This document shows, in pieces, positions 11,814 through 23,440 of a DNA stretch of 64,000 nt (position 1 is its first letter; the number at the start of each line of letters is the position of its first letter). Origin of the DNA: Cyprinodon diabolis (taxonomy: Eukaryota > Chordata > Actinopteri > Cyprinodontiformes > Cyprinodontidae). A program made the translations under genes and the position numbers. Location: contig CM060080.1 of assembly GCA_030533445.1 (NCBI GenBank), positions 40,531,880 to 40,595,879 of the forward strand. Reading direction: 5' to 3'. The notes below the pieces were generated by a model that saw only the letters and a program-made list of their open reading frames with translations, had not been told where the DNA came from and searched no databases.

Positions 11814-12321
11814 ATCCCAGATCAAAGAGGTTTCTAGAATTTCCTTCTTTCATCTGAGGAACATTGCAAAAATGAGAAATCTCCTGTCCAGGGGTGATGC
11901 TGAGAAACTAGTCCATGCATTTGTTACTTCAAGGCTGGACTATTGTAATTCTTTACTATCAGGAAGTCCACAAACTGTAGTTAAAAGCCTTCAGCTGATC
12001 CAAAATGCTGCAGCCAGAGTTCTGATGAAAATGAAAAAGAGAGATCATATCTCTCCTATCCTGGCTTCTCTTCATTGGCTTCCTGTTAAATCCAGAATAG
12101 AATTTAAAATCCTCCTTCTCACATATAAAGCCTTAAATGGACAAGCTCCATCTGATATCAGAGATCTGATTGTTCCTTATGTTCCTAACAGAGCACTTCG
12201 CTCTCAATCTGCAGGTTTACTAGTGGTTCCTAGAATTTCTAAAAGTAGAATGGGAGGCAGATCTTTTAGTTATCAGGCTCCTCTCCTGTGGAACCAACTA
12301 CCTTTCCCTTTTGATAAATAG
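11779..12321 (+). pseudogene. LINE ORF2 C-terminal part (copy A)
   Basis: After the T-run indel the family frame resumes with [18 protein letters not shown], then [31 protein letters not shown] and [20 protein letters not shown]. These are conserved C-terminal motifs of L2/CR1-like ORF2 proteins, downstream of the RT domain. The last 25 or so residues before the stop are lost by an internal deletion, leaving LPFPFDK and a stop at 12321. It is not functional on its own. Confidence 0.8.
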
Positions 12322-12351
12322 TTAAGAGTGGCTCAGGTTATCCTGAGCTAT

Positions 12352-13224
12352 AAGCCAGAAAAACTGTTAACAAAGGTGAATCTGAAATGCAGACTGTTGC
12401 TAGCTTTACTTGGTTTTAAACTTTTGGCTCTAACTGACCAATCAGAGTCCAGAGAATGCTGATGTTGGTGCGGCCCCCACAATAGCCGATAATGCTATGA
12501 AGTTCTGGGTAGTGAGAATAATAAGCCCACTTAAAAGACAATGCAGGATTGCCTCAGATGTAAACACTATAATACATGACTTGCTTCTGAAATAGTACCG
12601 TCCCTTGCTTATTTTTCCGTGCAACAGAGCTTGTTTGGAGAAGCTCACGCCACAGAAAGGAAGTAGATGAGATGGGGTCATCCAGGAAGGAAACACCAGA
12701 TCTGCCTAAAATAAAACATTGCAAATAAAGTTGCTTTCAGCTATTGGCACAGGAGAGCTGCACCCCAGGATGGTCCTATCTTTTGCATTAAAGTGGAGCT
12801 ACTGCGCATGTACAACTTTTAATATGAGTTTATGGACAAAGATTTTTGCACCCCATGAAACAGATGTACTCGTCAAAGATTAAATATAGGCAAAAAAATG
12901 GTAATTCCGAGAAACCTGTGAAACAGGAAATTGTCACACAACTAATGGCATTGAAAAAATGTTTTGCACCTTGTAGTAATTCTTGAGGGTCCCTACCCTG
13001 CAACTGTTAGATATCGCTGGGCTAACACACTTAAATAAAATTGTTGAATTAACTCCTGAGCCGCAGAAAGTTCTCCCAAATCCGTCCAATGACCTATTTT
13101 TTTTTTTTACTTTTTTTCTAGAAATGTTAAGTCAAGGGTTATGTTTGGGCTGGGGCCTATGGCCAGTCAATGGGCGAAAGACAATTTGTATAGATGAACA
13201 GTCTGTCCAAGGACAACATAGAGC
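12352..13224. other. No recognised features
   Basis: Unique-looking AT-rich sequence; no gene or bounded repeat seen. Confidence 0.3.
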
Positions 13225-13575
13225 TACACAGACTTTCACCCACACACACACACACACACACACACATGTTGTGTCACAATATCCTTGTGGGGACCTTCCA
13301 TTGACTTCCATTCATTTCCCACTAATTTATATGGCCTAACCATGACCCTTGCCCTAACCCTAACCATTACCGACACATACCTATCCCTAAACCTAACCTA
13401 AACTCAATTCACACCTTAGTCCTAAACCTAACCCCCACCCCAAGAAGAGAAACTTTCCTTATGGGGACCAGTTGTTGGTCCCCACAAGTACCTATGAGTC
13501 CCCAAAATTAAGCATATTCCTAGGAAATTGTTCCCACCAGGTATTAAAGACATGGCCACACACACACACACTGGA
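13225..13575. repeat. Fish MITE-like repeat with CA tracts and telomere-like CCCTAA words
   Basis: Two CA tracts (13240-13266 and about 13556-13571) flank a sequence with ccttgtggggacc near 13282 and its inverse ggtccccacaag near 13476. Between them are many degenerate ccctaa / cctaacc units (about 13340-13440). I recall the gtggggacc...ccattgacttccatt pattern as a common teleost repeat. The CCCTAA-like part is too degenerate to be a true telomeric array. Confidence 0.6.
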
Positions 13576-13629
13576 CAATTTAGGAATGCTGAATAATCTA
13601 ATAGTCTGTTTTTGTAGGAGGAACCTGAA

Positions 13630-13750
13630 GTACAAGGAGTGAACCCAAACATGCATGGTGAGACCATGCAGACTTCATGCAAAAACCTTGAACCAGGACC
13701 TTACTACTGCAAGGCAACACAGCTACAAACTGGACTACCACCCAGTCTAT
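13630..13750. repeat. Common teleost repeat fragment (gaaccaggaccttactactgc type)
   Basis: It contains catgcagacttcatgcaaa and ccttgaaccaggaccttac, the pattern of a widespread fish repeat; another copy lies at 25975-26600. Boundaries are approximate. Confidence 0.45.
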
Positions 13751-14060
13751 TGAAATGCATATTATTTTCTGAAATATTGTATTACATAGTTTATGCTAGT
13801 TTGGCGGGAAAGAAGGAGAAGACGATGAGAGCAGGATTCTCCACCATGAACAGAATCAACAATAAATCTGGATCCAGGCTCAAAATGAGCACCTTGATAT
13901 GTGCTTGAGAATGGCTTAGTCTCCGGTTAAACCCAGGTTTAAAGCCTTGCAGGGCAGCCTAAAGCCCACTGCCAACATTAAGACAGAAAAAAGAAAGAAA
14001 AGAACAAACCATCAGTTCAGGGGTTTGAGAAAATATGGGAATCAGGAAATTGTCTATATA

Positions 14061-14870
14061 CTACGGTGGCCGGGAGGTGCAAACCAACATTACAAAATCT
14101 AAAAAAAGTTTTACAAGTTCCAAAACAAATTGTCATTTCAGAAAACAAATTTACATTTAAAAATAAACAAAACGCTTTTAAAAATTCAAAACAAATAGAA
14201 TTTTAAGAAAACAAATAACAAACATTGGAAACACTTTTACAAGTCCCAAAACAAATTATCATTTGAGGAATTCAGCCAGAACCGGTCTTGTACGAAATTC
14301 TGTTTCTGTTCCCCCTGTGTCTGGAGCACGCATTGCAGCCAGAGAGGCACCATTTCATTCCTTTTCAATTATGGCAAATCAAGAGTAAATATGACCAAAT
14401 CCACAGTTAAAGACTTGCAGCTACACTAGTTTCTTCCCATGTGACGGAGGGGACACATTATTTCAGTCAGCTGAATCACTCATTCTCTCTTCACCTCCTC
14501 CCATATCTTTGGGAAATAAAAAGCAACTGTTTCCAATTTCTCTAAAATTTACATGTGTGATGTGTTCTACTAGAAATGTCCTTAATCCAGTAATCTGTTA
14601 TGTTTTACATTAGAAGGGGATTAACCAGAAATTCTACACTCTCATCTTCGCAGGACGTCTTAATTAGTTTGCCCTGCTATCAGTCGGTTTCCATCCTCTT
14701 ATATCAGCAATGAAAAATTAGAAATACACAACGTGTTGGAAATCTGTGTTTGTACATGTAAAAGTGTTTTTTAAATGTAAATTTGTTTTCTGAAATGATC
14801 ATTTGTTTAGGAACTTGTAAAAGTTTTTTTAGATTTTGTAATGTTGGTTTGCACCTCCCGGCCACCGTAA
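14061..14870. mobile_element. MITE-like element with inverted repeats of about 100 bp
   Basis: The left end (14061 to about 14162, starting ctacggtggccgggaggtgc) is the inverse of the right end (about 14758-14870, ending gcacctcccggccaccgtaa), with few differences over about 100 bp. A tata sequence flanks both sides (14057-14060 and 14871-14874). The unit acaagttccaaaacaaatt recurs inside near 14234-14260 as a degenerate internal repeat. There is no transposase, so it is non-autonomous; the superfamily is not clear. Confidence 0.8.
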
Positions 14871-17800
14871 TATACCAAACTGAAGGATTGTTGTTTTTCT
14901 ACTTCAAAAAACTTTTTTATTTTTTAAAATTATGATTTTAAAATTTCTAAAAATTTTCTTTTTCTGCTTTTTATTTCAGTGTTAAATTCTGTTTAAAGAA
15001 ACAGATTATAAAAAAAAAATTCTCCGGACCTTTACTGGTTGATTTTCTTTATTCGGCCCCCGCTGAGTTTTAATTGGTTACCCCTATTGAGGAAGAGAGC
15101 CTTAGATCTCGAGGGGAATGTCTCAAAAAAGAAAGACTCATCTCTTTTAGAAGCCTTTTAGTTAAAGCCGTAGAAGTTAAAATCTAGCTGCGGCCATATT
15201 GAATACCTGCTCTGTGCATAAAAGAGACTGTCTGTATGCTGTGCCATCTGGTGTGACATTAAAACATGTGACAAATATATATATTTTTTTCTTGTTTACC
15301 AAAAGTACCAAATCAACATCAGAAGTGTTTTTGTTCCTCAGATGCCATATTTTTGGGTCATTGAGCAGCCACCTGTAAAATACTGATAGGCATCAGTGGT
15401 TTTTAATCTTTCAGACTTTCTTCAGTAAATGAGTATGAGTTGTGTATAAGATATATGTCTCAGTAGTAAAGCTCATGGGGAGATTTTGTTTTTCAAATGT
15501 TACCTAGTATCAGAAGTAGAACCGCAGCAGAAACACAGCAGTGGTGATGGGATTGCTCCTTTTAGTAAGAAGGTGCTGTTACAGTGTGTTAACCAAGAAG
15601 CATGAGTTTTAATTGCTTTATATACCCAAGCCGTATAACTGACCGGTTCAATTTTTTTAACATTAAAGGTAAATAGTAAAAACACAAACCCCACAGGTGA
15701 CAACGAATGTTATGAAATATAAGAGAGATCTGAATATAAAGCGATTGAAATATTTCAATTGGTTAAGTTCAAATGTCTTCTCCATATTGAAAATGCCATA
15801 ATTTTTAGGATTACTATTTTTTATGTGATGTATGTCCTGGAGAGTCTAGAGACGCAGGAGGAAGTGTGAAATAATATTATTTTCAGTTATTTTATTTCAC
15901 TTTTAGGGTTATCTGTGAACACATTTGAGCAGAATAATGATTCTGATATGCTATAAGAATAATGTTGGGAATTTTCCCAAATGTTTTGTATAAGTATGCA
16001 TTGTGAAGCAACCCTAACATCTACTCTATTTGAAGTACTCTAGAAAAATACACTGAATAGAACGCTTTTACAGAACAATGTAATGTAGTATATTTAACCT
16101 TTAACAATAACAAGGTTTTAATTATAATATGTGAATATCTTAAGTGGGCCTGTCTGAGACGTGAAGCTCCAGGGTTGGAAAATTAGTTCCACTCCGGTCC
16201 TGCTGGGGTGGGAAGCTAGAATTATCATGGCATCACGCTTCTGAAACATATCTATAGCAAGAAAGAACCCAGAGATGGCCTCATACCTCAAGAAGGTGTC
16301 ACTGCTGGCCTGTGTGTAATTTAAATAAGTTGACAGTAAAAAAAGAAAAGATATGATACCATTAAATATTCATAAAATACATTTGGGTAAAATACAAGAT
16401 GGTCCTAGTTCCTTTCTAGTCATACTGCCCACTCAAACTGCTTTAATTACCCACATTCCCCTCAATTTCTTTCTTTGACACAAACACAGTCATGCAACGA
16501 TAGGTGGCAACTGGGATTAAGCGCCTCGCTCGGGGGGGCATCAACACGTGACATCCTGTCTCGGGACAGGAGAAAGCTGTAGTCAAACCTACAATATTGA
16601 ATTTCAAATTATTACAAGCAAAAAATAATCAAATATTTTTAACTCAAGTGGATAAAATGTTTTATTTGTAGCTTAATGTTTGGATGTCTGGGTCCTGATA
16701 TGTGCTTTAAGCGCTTTCATATATGATGTACTTAGTAAGAACACCTGCAGATCCCTTATATTATCTGAAGTGTGCTACTGGATGAGGTCATTGCTAAGTT
16801 AATTGCCAGATAATTTAATGACAAATTATATATGGATTTCCTATATCAAGCAACTAACAGTTTGTTGCTTGATAAAACTGTGAATATTACCCATTGGGTT
16901 ATTCACACATAATGCTGTGAAGAAACCACAAATAAGACTGAATTTTATTTCTCTGGGAAAACATTTCTCCTTTTGCAAATGCCTTGTAGTAAAAATAAAA
17001 ATAAAACACTTTTAGTAATAGTATTTTCTCATAATTTAATGTAATATTTAAGCTCAGCTTCATTGTGAAGAAAAAAAACTAACCCCCCTCCCCATGTGCT
17101 TTGTGTCCTTCATATTAGATCGCTGCATTGTCTTACCTATTTAAGGATTCTAGGAGAGAATTGCTGCAGTTCGTGAACCTGCCTGATGAAAAAGGGGATG
17201 TAAATGCTGTCTCACAAGGAAGCATGGAGACAAAACACATCAATCTCAAGGTCACCCCTCCATACCTGTATAAATATTTGGTTTAAGTCTGCAAAACTCT
17301 TGCCACAAAGCATCAGTCTTATTCTTACATGCATACATGCGTACACGTTCTTCTAAATAATAAAAAAAAAGAAATCGAAACATTTTCAGACATTAAGTGA
17401 CACATTCCTCTGCTCATCTTTGGAGCTCTTGGTGGGCTGACTTCATTATCTGCTCCTGCCTGAAAGGCTTAACTTGCTGCAGAGCCCCGGCTGGTGCACT
17501 AGGTTTCACTGACACCAGAAAAGAAGTGCCTTTGGCGTTTCAAAGTGATGCATGACTTCCCTTTTTATTTCTGTCCCTACTTTTAATCTCTGAAAATCAC
17601 AGACTGTCACTCAGCATTTAGTCTTTTTCCAACTTGACCAGAAAATGTCAGATCTGCAAAAGTAGAATAAAAAATGGTTTTGCTTAGTAGAAGAATAAAT
17701 CTGAAGCTTTTCTAGGACCTTGATATCAGGGTTAATCTTTGTCTCTGGTAGGGAAGACTAGATACAAATGTGCATGATTTGCAATTTTTTTTTACATTAG

Positions 17801-19462
17801 CAGGGTTTAGAAAAGATTTAAATGTTTTTATCATGCACATGCAGTGCTTTGAAATATAAGATAAAACATGTGAAAAACAAAGCCTTAGCATTATCCCTTG
17901 TTTTATCTAACAAAAAAAGTACTATTGTACTATTTTTTGGATGCGTATCTCCACTGAGAAGTATGGAAGAAATGGCTATTAAAGTAGAGGTGAATTGAAC
18001 CTGAATAAAAAAAAAATTTTTCAATAAAATGTTTGCTGTCAATGGAAAACACAAAACTGATACCAGCGGCATTGAAAAAGTTGCACCTCTTTCAAATCTC
18101 CCTGTGACAAACTGATATAGTTTAAACGCCAGTTCTTAATTATGTGGCAAAGAGGTAAAACCATTATCTTGAAAAAAAATTCAGAATTTGGAGCATACAA
18201 AATACATTCATTTCTAGCATGTCACTGTTATATTTCTGTCATAATACGCTTATCTGGGCTTTTTGGTTCTGTTCAAGTTTCATTTTGGGTTTTTAGTTAA
18301 ACTTTAATTTTTGTTATTCTGCGTTTGTTGTGAAGATTTATATAATTTTTGAATTAGTTCTTAGTTTAACTCTTCCTTGGTGTATATTGTAGCTATCTCT
18401 TTTTAGCATTCTTGCTATTGATTTAATGGTTGCTGTAGTTTATCGTATTTATCATTTACTGTTATTTTTAGATTATGTTTCCTTTTGCATATTACTTATC
18501 CAAAATTTTCCTTTCCCTTCCCCATCCTCTAGTTTTACCTTTTAATCATTCTGTTTTCTATTTTTTTAGTCCCATTTTTTTGTGTGTCATTTCAGTTCTT
18601 CCCAGGTTAGATTTATGCTCTTTTGTATTTCCTCATTGCTTACCGTTGCCCCTAGTGCCACACTCCTTTATCCTCAGTTCCCTTCCAGCTCTTTCTGGCC
18701 AAACCTATTCTCAGTCAAGCAATCATCTCCACACATTGTTCACTATTCTCCTCCCCACTATTTAGTCTGAATAACAACTGGCCTAAACACTAACCCTAAG
18801 CACCAACTCACTGTTTTGACATTCCTGCAGAGGGTCCACCACATTAAAGGCCACCCCAAACCACATAGTGGATAGGGCGAGCGGACCATTCAGCCATTAA
18901 ATAGCAAGCCTGCATCAGTGCAGGTTTGCTGGAATTTGGCAGCGGGTGTAACGGTGAACTACTGGCGGAGGAAACGTGCATTGAAATGTAAGTTCCGTTG
19001 GTTTACTGCATCTTCATCAAAGTGAAAGAAAATCAATACTTAGGAAAATAAAAAAGACTTGATTGATCCCTAAAGATTCTCTTTGAAAATGTTTTATTTG
19101 CCTGGATAGATATATATTTTTAAGAAAATGGAAGTGTTTGATGTTATGTTAACCTGCGCCACATAGCTACAGCGACGCACATGTGATGTCACTTTGTTGC
19201 CATAGGAACGATTGCTTTCCCTTTCTGTTGGAGGGAGGAGGCCTCCTCGGGCTTCCACAACTCTGAGTATGACTTTATTGCAAATGACACTTGAAAGTTA
19301 AGGTTTAGTGGTTAGGGGAAGTTTGTGATACATCAATGTACCCCTCCCCTGCAATGGGCTCTATGCACAATTCCACTACTTCCTGAACTTAAAAAGCATT
19401 TTTCTTTCCTGTCTTTCATTACTGGGATAACTGATTAATCCAGGAGTGTCTGGCAATGTCTT
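14871..19462. other. Long AT-rich stretch without recognised genes
   Basis: No protein, RNA gene or bounded element could be supported. A pyrimidine-rich zone from about 18240 to 18765 yields long chance frames (MFPFAYYLSKIF onwards, hydrophobic and low complexity), which I do not consider a gene. Several poly(A)/poly(T) tracts occur. Confidence 0.3.
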
Positions 19463-19877
19463 TGTCAGGTTGGGTGGAGGTTTGAAAAAGACCCAAATGC
19501 AAAGGCTGAAGCTGAAGGTTTTGTCTTGAAGATTTAATAACAAAAAAATAGCAACAGAAGCAAAATCCAAAATAACAAACTACGGAAAAACCAGAATCCT
19601 GGAGATATCTGGGAAAACTCCCACGAGGAGCCAAGAATTCATGAGAATGAGGAACCAGCAAACAGTGACTGAAGAGAAGGTGTATATATGGGAGACAGAA
19701 ACAAAGACCAGGCTAATCAGCCAATTGGGAGCAGGTGTGGGCAGAGGAATCTAGAAGGGAGCTAGGGGAAAGGACACTGACAAGAGAGGGCAACAAGAAA
19801 TACATTAGAAAATAATTAGAATCACACATAATGGAAATAAAACCCATGAAAACTTAAAAACAACCAAATCCATGACA
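19463..19877 (-). repeat. 3' LTR of the deleted element
   Basis: It starts tgtcaggttg and ends ccatgaca on the plus strand, giving TG...CA ends. It contains a TATA-like gtatatatgg and, on the minus strand, a poly(A)-signal-like ttattaaatc region. The adjoining gtaccccccacc is the polypurine tract read on the opposite strand. Confidence 0.75.
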
Positions 19878-20846
19878 GTACCCCCCACCGAAAGGCAGAT
19901 CCCAGACGCCCTGAAAAGTCCAAAAACAAAGATGCTCCACCCAGGGTGGGCGGATGGGGGACCAGGAAGGAGGGCACAAGACAAAAATCAAAAACAGTCC
20001 AAAACACAAAAAAACACACCAAAGGTGGGGGAGGACAAAGCACATTCAGTGAAGGCCGGCTGCGAGCCCAGAGGCGAAGCAAAGTCTGTAAAGGCCGGCT
20101 GTGATGCAAGACAAATTCTCTGGAGGCCAGCAGTGAGGTCGAAGGCGAAGGAGGACCTCTGGAGGCCGGCGTCTCTGCAGCAGGAACCATGGAAGCTAGT
20201 ATCTCTGCAGCAGGAACCTTGGGGACCACTAACTGCTTCACAGGAGCCTTGAGGACCGCTGATGTAGCTGTCCAGCTTGGGACCCACAAAGAGACGGCAT
20301 AGCTTGGGACCTAAAAAGAGCAGGTGCAGCTTGAGACCTACGAAGAGGCGAGGAGTGCCTGGCGAGGGGCCTTGGAGGCATGGAGGGCCCACTGGGGTCT
20401 AAGCCTGGAGAAGGGAGGAGTGGCCCGCTAAGGGGCTCTGGCTCAGGAAAGGCAGCAGGGAGTCATGAAGGTGGTGGCTGAGACCATAGGGAAAACTCAC
20501 CTTGTTTTGGTAGTGGAGAGAGGCTAGTGGTGGAGAGTAGGCTGACACATCGGCGAGGCGTGGTAGCATCAAATTGACCTGCTGGGGAGGCTGTTAAATT
20601 CTTCCACCATTGGCAGTGCCTGCGATTTCAGGGGCCACATGGCTCAGGAGGTTCAGTACTAGGAAAGGGTGGGGTATGGTTTGCAGCATGCTGATCTGGG
20701 GAGCTCTGAAACCTCTGGATCTGATTCAGAAAAAGTAATCATGAACTTGCCCTATTGAGCATTCAGTTGTGTATTCTCCCCTTGTGGTAATGCCAGTTGC
20801 TCTTCCTGTTTCTTCATCTCTCTCTCTTGGTCACCCAAAATTAAGT
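19878..20846 (-). repeat. Interior of the deleted LTR element with degenerate tandem units
   Basis: Units containing aaggccggctg / gaggccggcg and tctctgcagcaggaacc recur at roughly 30-60 bp spacing between about 20060 and 20225. On the minus strand this gives a low-complexity reading with repeated VPAAE words. Near 20815-20750 the minus strand reads MKKQEEQLALPQGENTQLNA and stops, which may be the start of a lost gag frame. No enzyme domain remains. Confidence 0.55.
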
Positions 20847-21232
20847 CAAAGTGCAGAGACTGAAGCTGAAGGGGGTTTCTTGCAGATTTAATAGCAAAAA
20901 ATGGCAACAGATGCAAAATCCATAATAAAAACTACAGAAAAACCAAAATCCTGGAGATATCAGGGAAACTCACATAAGGAGCCAAGAAATTATGAAGATG
21001 AGCAGCCAGCAAACTGACAGAAAAAGAGTTGCACATATGGGAGGAAGATACAAAGACCAGGCTAATCAGCAGATTGGGAGCAGGTGGGAACAGAGGAATC
21101 TAGAGAGGGGATAGGTAACTGACACAAGAGGGCAACAAGAAATACAATAAAAAATAACTAGAATAACACAAAATGGAAATAAAACTAATAAAAAATCTCA
21201 GATAAAACTTAAATAAAACCAAAACCATGAAA
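20847..21232 (-). repeat. 5' LTR of the deleted element, truncated
   Basis: It aligns with 19503-19877 (shared words: gactgaagctgaagg, ctggagatatc, accaggctaatcagc, attgggagcaggtg). The first 40 or so bases of the LTR, which would border the primer-binding site, are not recognisable. The end ccatgaaa has lost the usual CA terminus. Confidence 0.7.
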
Positions 21233-21237
21233 GTCAT

Positions 21238-22074
21238 ATTGTCCATATCAAAGACCTTTTCTAGAACCATGCAGTCCTAAAACTAAACTTCATAGCTGCA
21301 TTTATATTACAAATGTGCAGAAAGCACAAGTCGATATTCGGCTAAAGTAAAAATTGCAAAGGTTTGAGAGGGGTATTTCCGTAAATAACAAACACAATTA
21401 AAATTGCATGTGAACACCTCAACTCTGAAAATAATATGGCAAAGTGTCAGACAGCATGGAATAGGGCAGTACAGCTATGATAATTAAACACAATTACTTG
21501 TGTTCAAACCTCTTATGGTTATCGATACAATGGTTTTGTAATAATGTGCTAAACTATCCAGAATGCCACTGCAAGAGTAAAGCCCTAGATTTTTTGATTT
21601 GCCGCAACCTATTTTTTATCTTTTATCTGTTTTTATCAAAACAGGGCAGCCTTCAGATAGGAGGCAGTGGATGTTGTAGTCGACCTTAAAACTCACTATA
21701 TGTATGTGAAGCTCAACCGCTGCAGGAAGCTGAGTGACCTTCAGACCATTATGGTGTGCTGCACTGAGCTATGCACAAAAGTCAGCCTTATTTATCATAT
21801 CTCTAGCCATGAGATTATTTGTAGAATAATTCTTAAAAACAACAGCAAACAAAGTTGACAGCTTCTTCGGATTAAAGCATGCCACTTTCTAGCCTAAATT
21901 ACACTTGGTATTCAAATATTTCTTTAGTTTTGAAATTCATTCTTGTTACAAAAAACGTAAACAAACTACTGGTTCATTATCAAGGCTCTGCAAAACTGCA
22001 GAACTTAATAAGGATGTTTGTCGACCATTTAATAATCATATGTGGGTAAAAATGCAGTTGAAGGAAGGTGGCAG
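21238..22074. other. No recognised features
   Basis: AT-rich sequence; open frames of 63-70 codons here have no recognisable motif. Confidence 0.3.
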
Positions 22075-22076
22075 TA

Positions 22077-22342
22077 CACTGGAAAAAATCAAAATCTAGA
22101 TAAGTCATTTTTTCTTGAAACAAGTGCATTTGTTCTTGAATTGAGGAGATAAAAGAGACATTTTGCCAATGGAACAAGACTATTTAGATTTAAAATAAGA
22201 AAAGACAATTGCATTGTCTTATTTCAAGTGCATATTATCTAACTATCAAACTAGGCAAATTATCTAATTTACCTACTCAAATCCAGGTTAAATACACTTA
22301 ATTTAGGAAATTTTTACTTATTTCTAGATCATTTTTCCAGTG
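22077..22342. mobile_element. TA-flanked MITE with cactggaaaaa ends
   Basis: The left end cactggaaaaa (22077-22087) is inverted at the right end as tttttccagtg (22332-22342). Both are flanked by TA (22075-22076 and 22343-22344), as in Tc1/mariner-type insertions. A second imperfect pairing (ctagataagt / acttatttctag) extends the arms. The 266 bp element has no coding capacity. Confidence 0.8.
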
Positions 22343-22699
22343 TAAAATTAAGACCAGGGCCTTTATTTTTTCCATATGGTTTTAGTGTTAAACTATGTGA
22401 TATCAGTCTTGAAAAGGCTTAAGTAACAGATACTCCCATCTCTGCAGTTGCCGCTATAGAAAACTATAGTGAAGAGAAAAATGACAAAAGCCTTTCTTTT
22501 TCCTAGGTGTTCCAGTATTCCTTCTTTACTTTGACTGTTAGATAGGGTCACCTGTACTAGATTGCTTGAAATGGACAAAACAGTTTTTGAAACATAATAT
22601 CAAAAATGAGTTATGATTGTAATTTTATTCTTTCATTCATATGAACTGAATGCTAATTCTCTTACTTTGGTTGTGGTTCTAGGTGTACAGAGTAGCCTT

Positions 22700-23440
22700 G
22701 ACCTACACCACCTGAGTGACCTGGGAGGTTGATGCACTAACAACAACTCTGTTATGTCTTTCGGTCCTGATGTATATGGTGTTTTTAGTCTAATTGAGGG
22801 ATAGAGAGTCTAAGGCATAGAAGTCTATTCTCTGAGCTACAGGAAGCCTGTGTAAGGACCTCATGGGCTAGTAGGCGCTACTTTTTTAGCTCTAGTGAAA
22901 AAAGCAGTGTATTAGATCAGCAGCAGCCCTATGATGGACCTTAGGTAAACCTATAAAGACACAGTTGCAGTAATCAATCCTAATAAAGAAAAAGGCATTA
23001 ATGAGTTTTTCTATATCCCATTTAGACATTAATCCTTTAATCCTGGAAATGTCATTCCGGTGATAAAATGGTGACCTGCTTACAGTCTTTATGTGCCTCT
23101 CAAGGTTCAGGTCTGAGTGCATCGTAGCACCAAGATTTCTGCCATAATTAGGGGTTCCTAGCTGTAGTAGCTGAAGCAGTCTACTAACTCTGAATCTCTC
23201 CTCCTTTGGTCCATTTATATTTCCTCCTGTTTTATTTTTATTTAGTTGGAGAAAATGATGGTACTTCAACGTATTGATCTATTCTATGCATCTAGTTCAT
23301 AGTCACCTGGTGACATTGTGATGTAAAATTGTTTGTCGTCTGCAGCAAACGTAAATGATCTTGCTGAGGAACATGTAGATATTGAAAAGAAGGGACCCTA
23401 GAAAGGAGTCATGAGGAACCCCACATGTCAATTTTGTAGC
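22700..23440 (-). pseudogene. Old L2-like LINE ORF2 relic
   Basis: On the minus strand a frame reads GPKEERFRVSRLL, NLGATMHSDLNLERHIKTVS and INAFFFIRIDYCNCVFIGLP, matching the order of motifs in copies A and B ([32 protein letters not shown]) but strongly diverged. Upstream, near 23340-23430, traces of the RT region (CGVPHDS-like) can be read with frame changes. It belongs to a different and older subfamily than copies A and B. Confidence 0.65.

Larger units (their letters stand above)
11425..12351 (+). mobile_element. L2-like LINE copy A, truncated at both ends
   Basis: This copy is almost identical in sequence to the LINE at 28434-30199 on the other strand, from the RT catalytic region to just past the C-terminus of ORF2. 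Relative to that copy it has lost one base near 11577, has an indel in a T run near 11790, and lacks about 75 bp between LLWNQLP and the final FDK. It also lacks the 3' untranslated tail. The near identity of the two copies points to recent activity of the family. Confidence 0.85.
19463..21232 (-). mobile_element. LTR retroelement with internal deletion (no coding pol)
   Basis: Two related LTRs (19463-19877 and 20847-21232) flank a 970 bp interior. Flanking pentamers are gtctt (19458-19462) and gtcat (21233-21237), a 4 of 5 match consistent with a decayed duplication. On the minus strand a purine-rich tract (ggtggggggtac) immediately precedes the 3' LTR start tgtcatgg, so the element reads on the minus strand. 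No gag, protease, RT or integrase is present, making it a non-autonomous derivative of a gypsy-like element. Confidence 0.7.

Noticed and set aside
13340..13440. Possible interstitial telomere (CCCTAA-like words)
   Set aside because: Units are degenerate and embedded in a known-type MITE-like repeat, so a telomeric origin is not supported.
18475..18770. Hydrophobic frame of 96 codons in a pyrimidine-rich zone
   Set aside because: Low-complexity C/T-rich DNA, no motif, no gene context.
19822..20392. Long overlapping frames of 126-155 codons on both strands
   Set aside because: They arise from the tandem repetitive, stop-poor interior of a deleted LTR element and have no recognisable domain.
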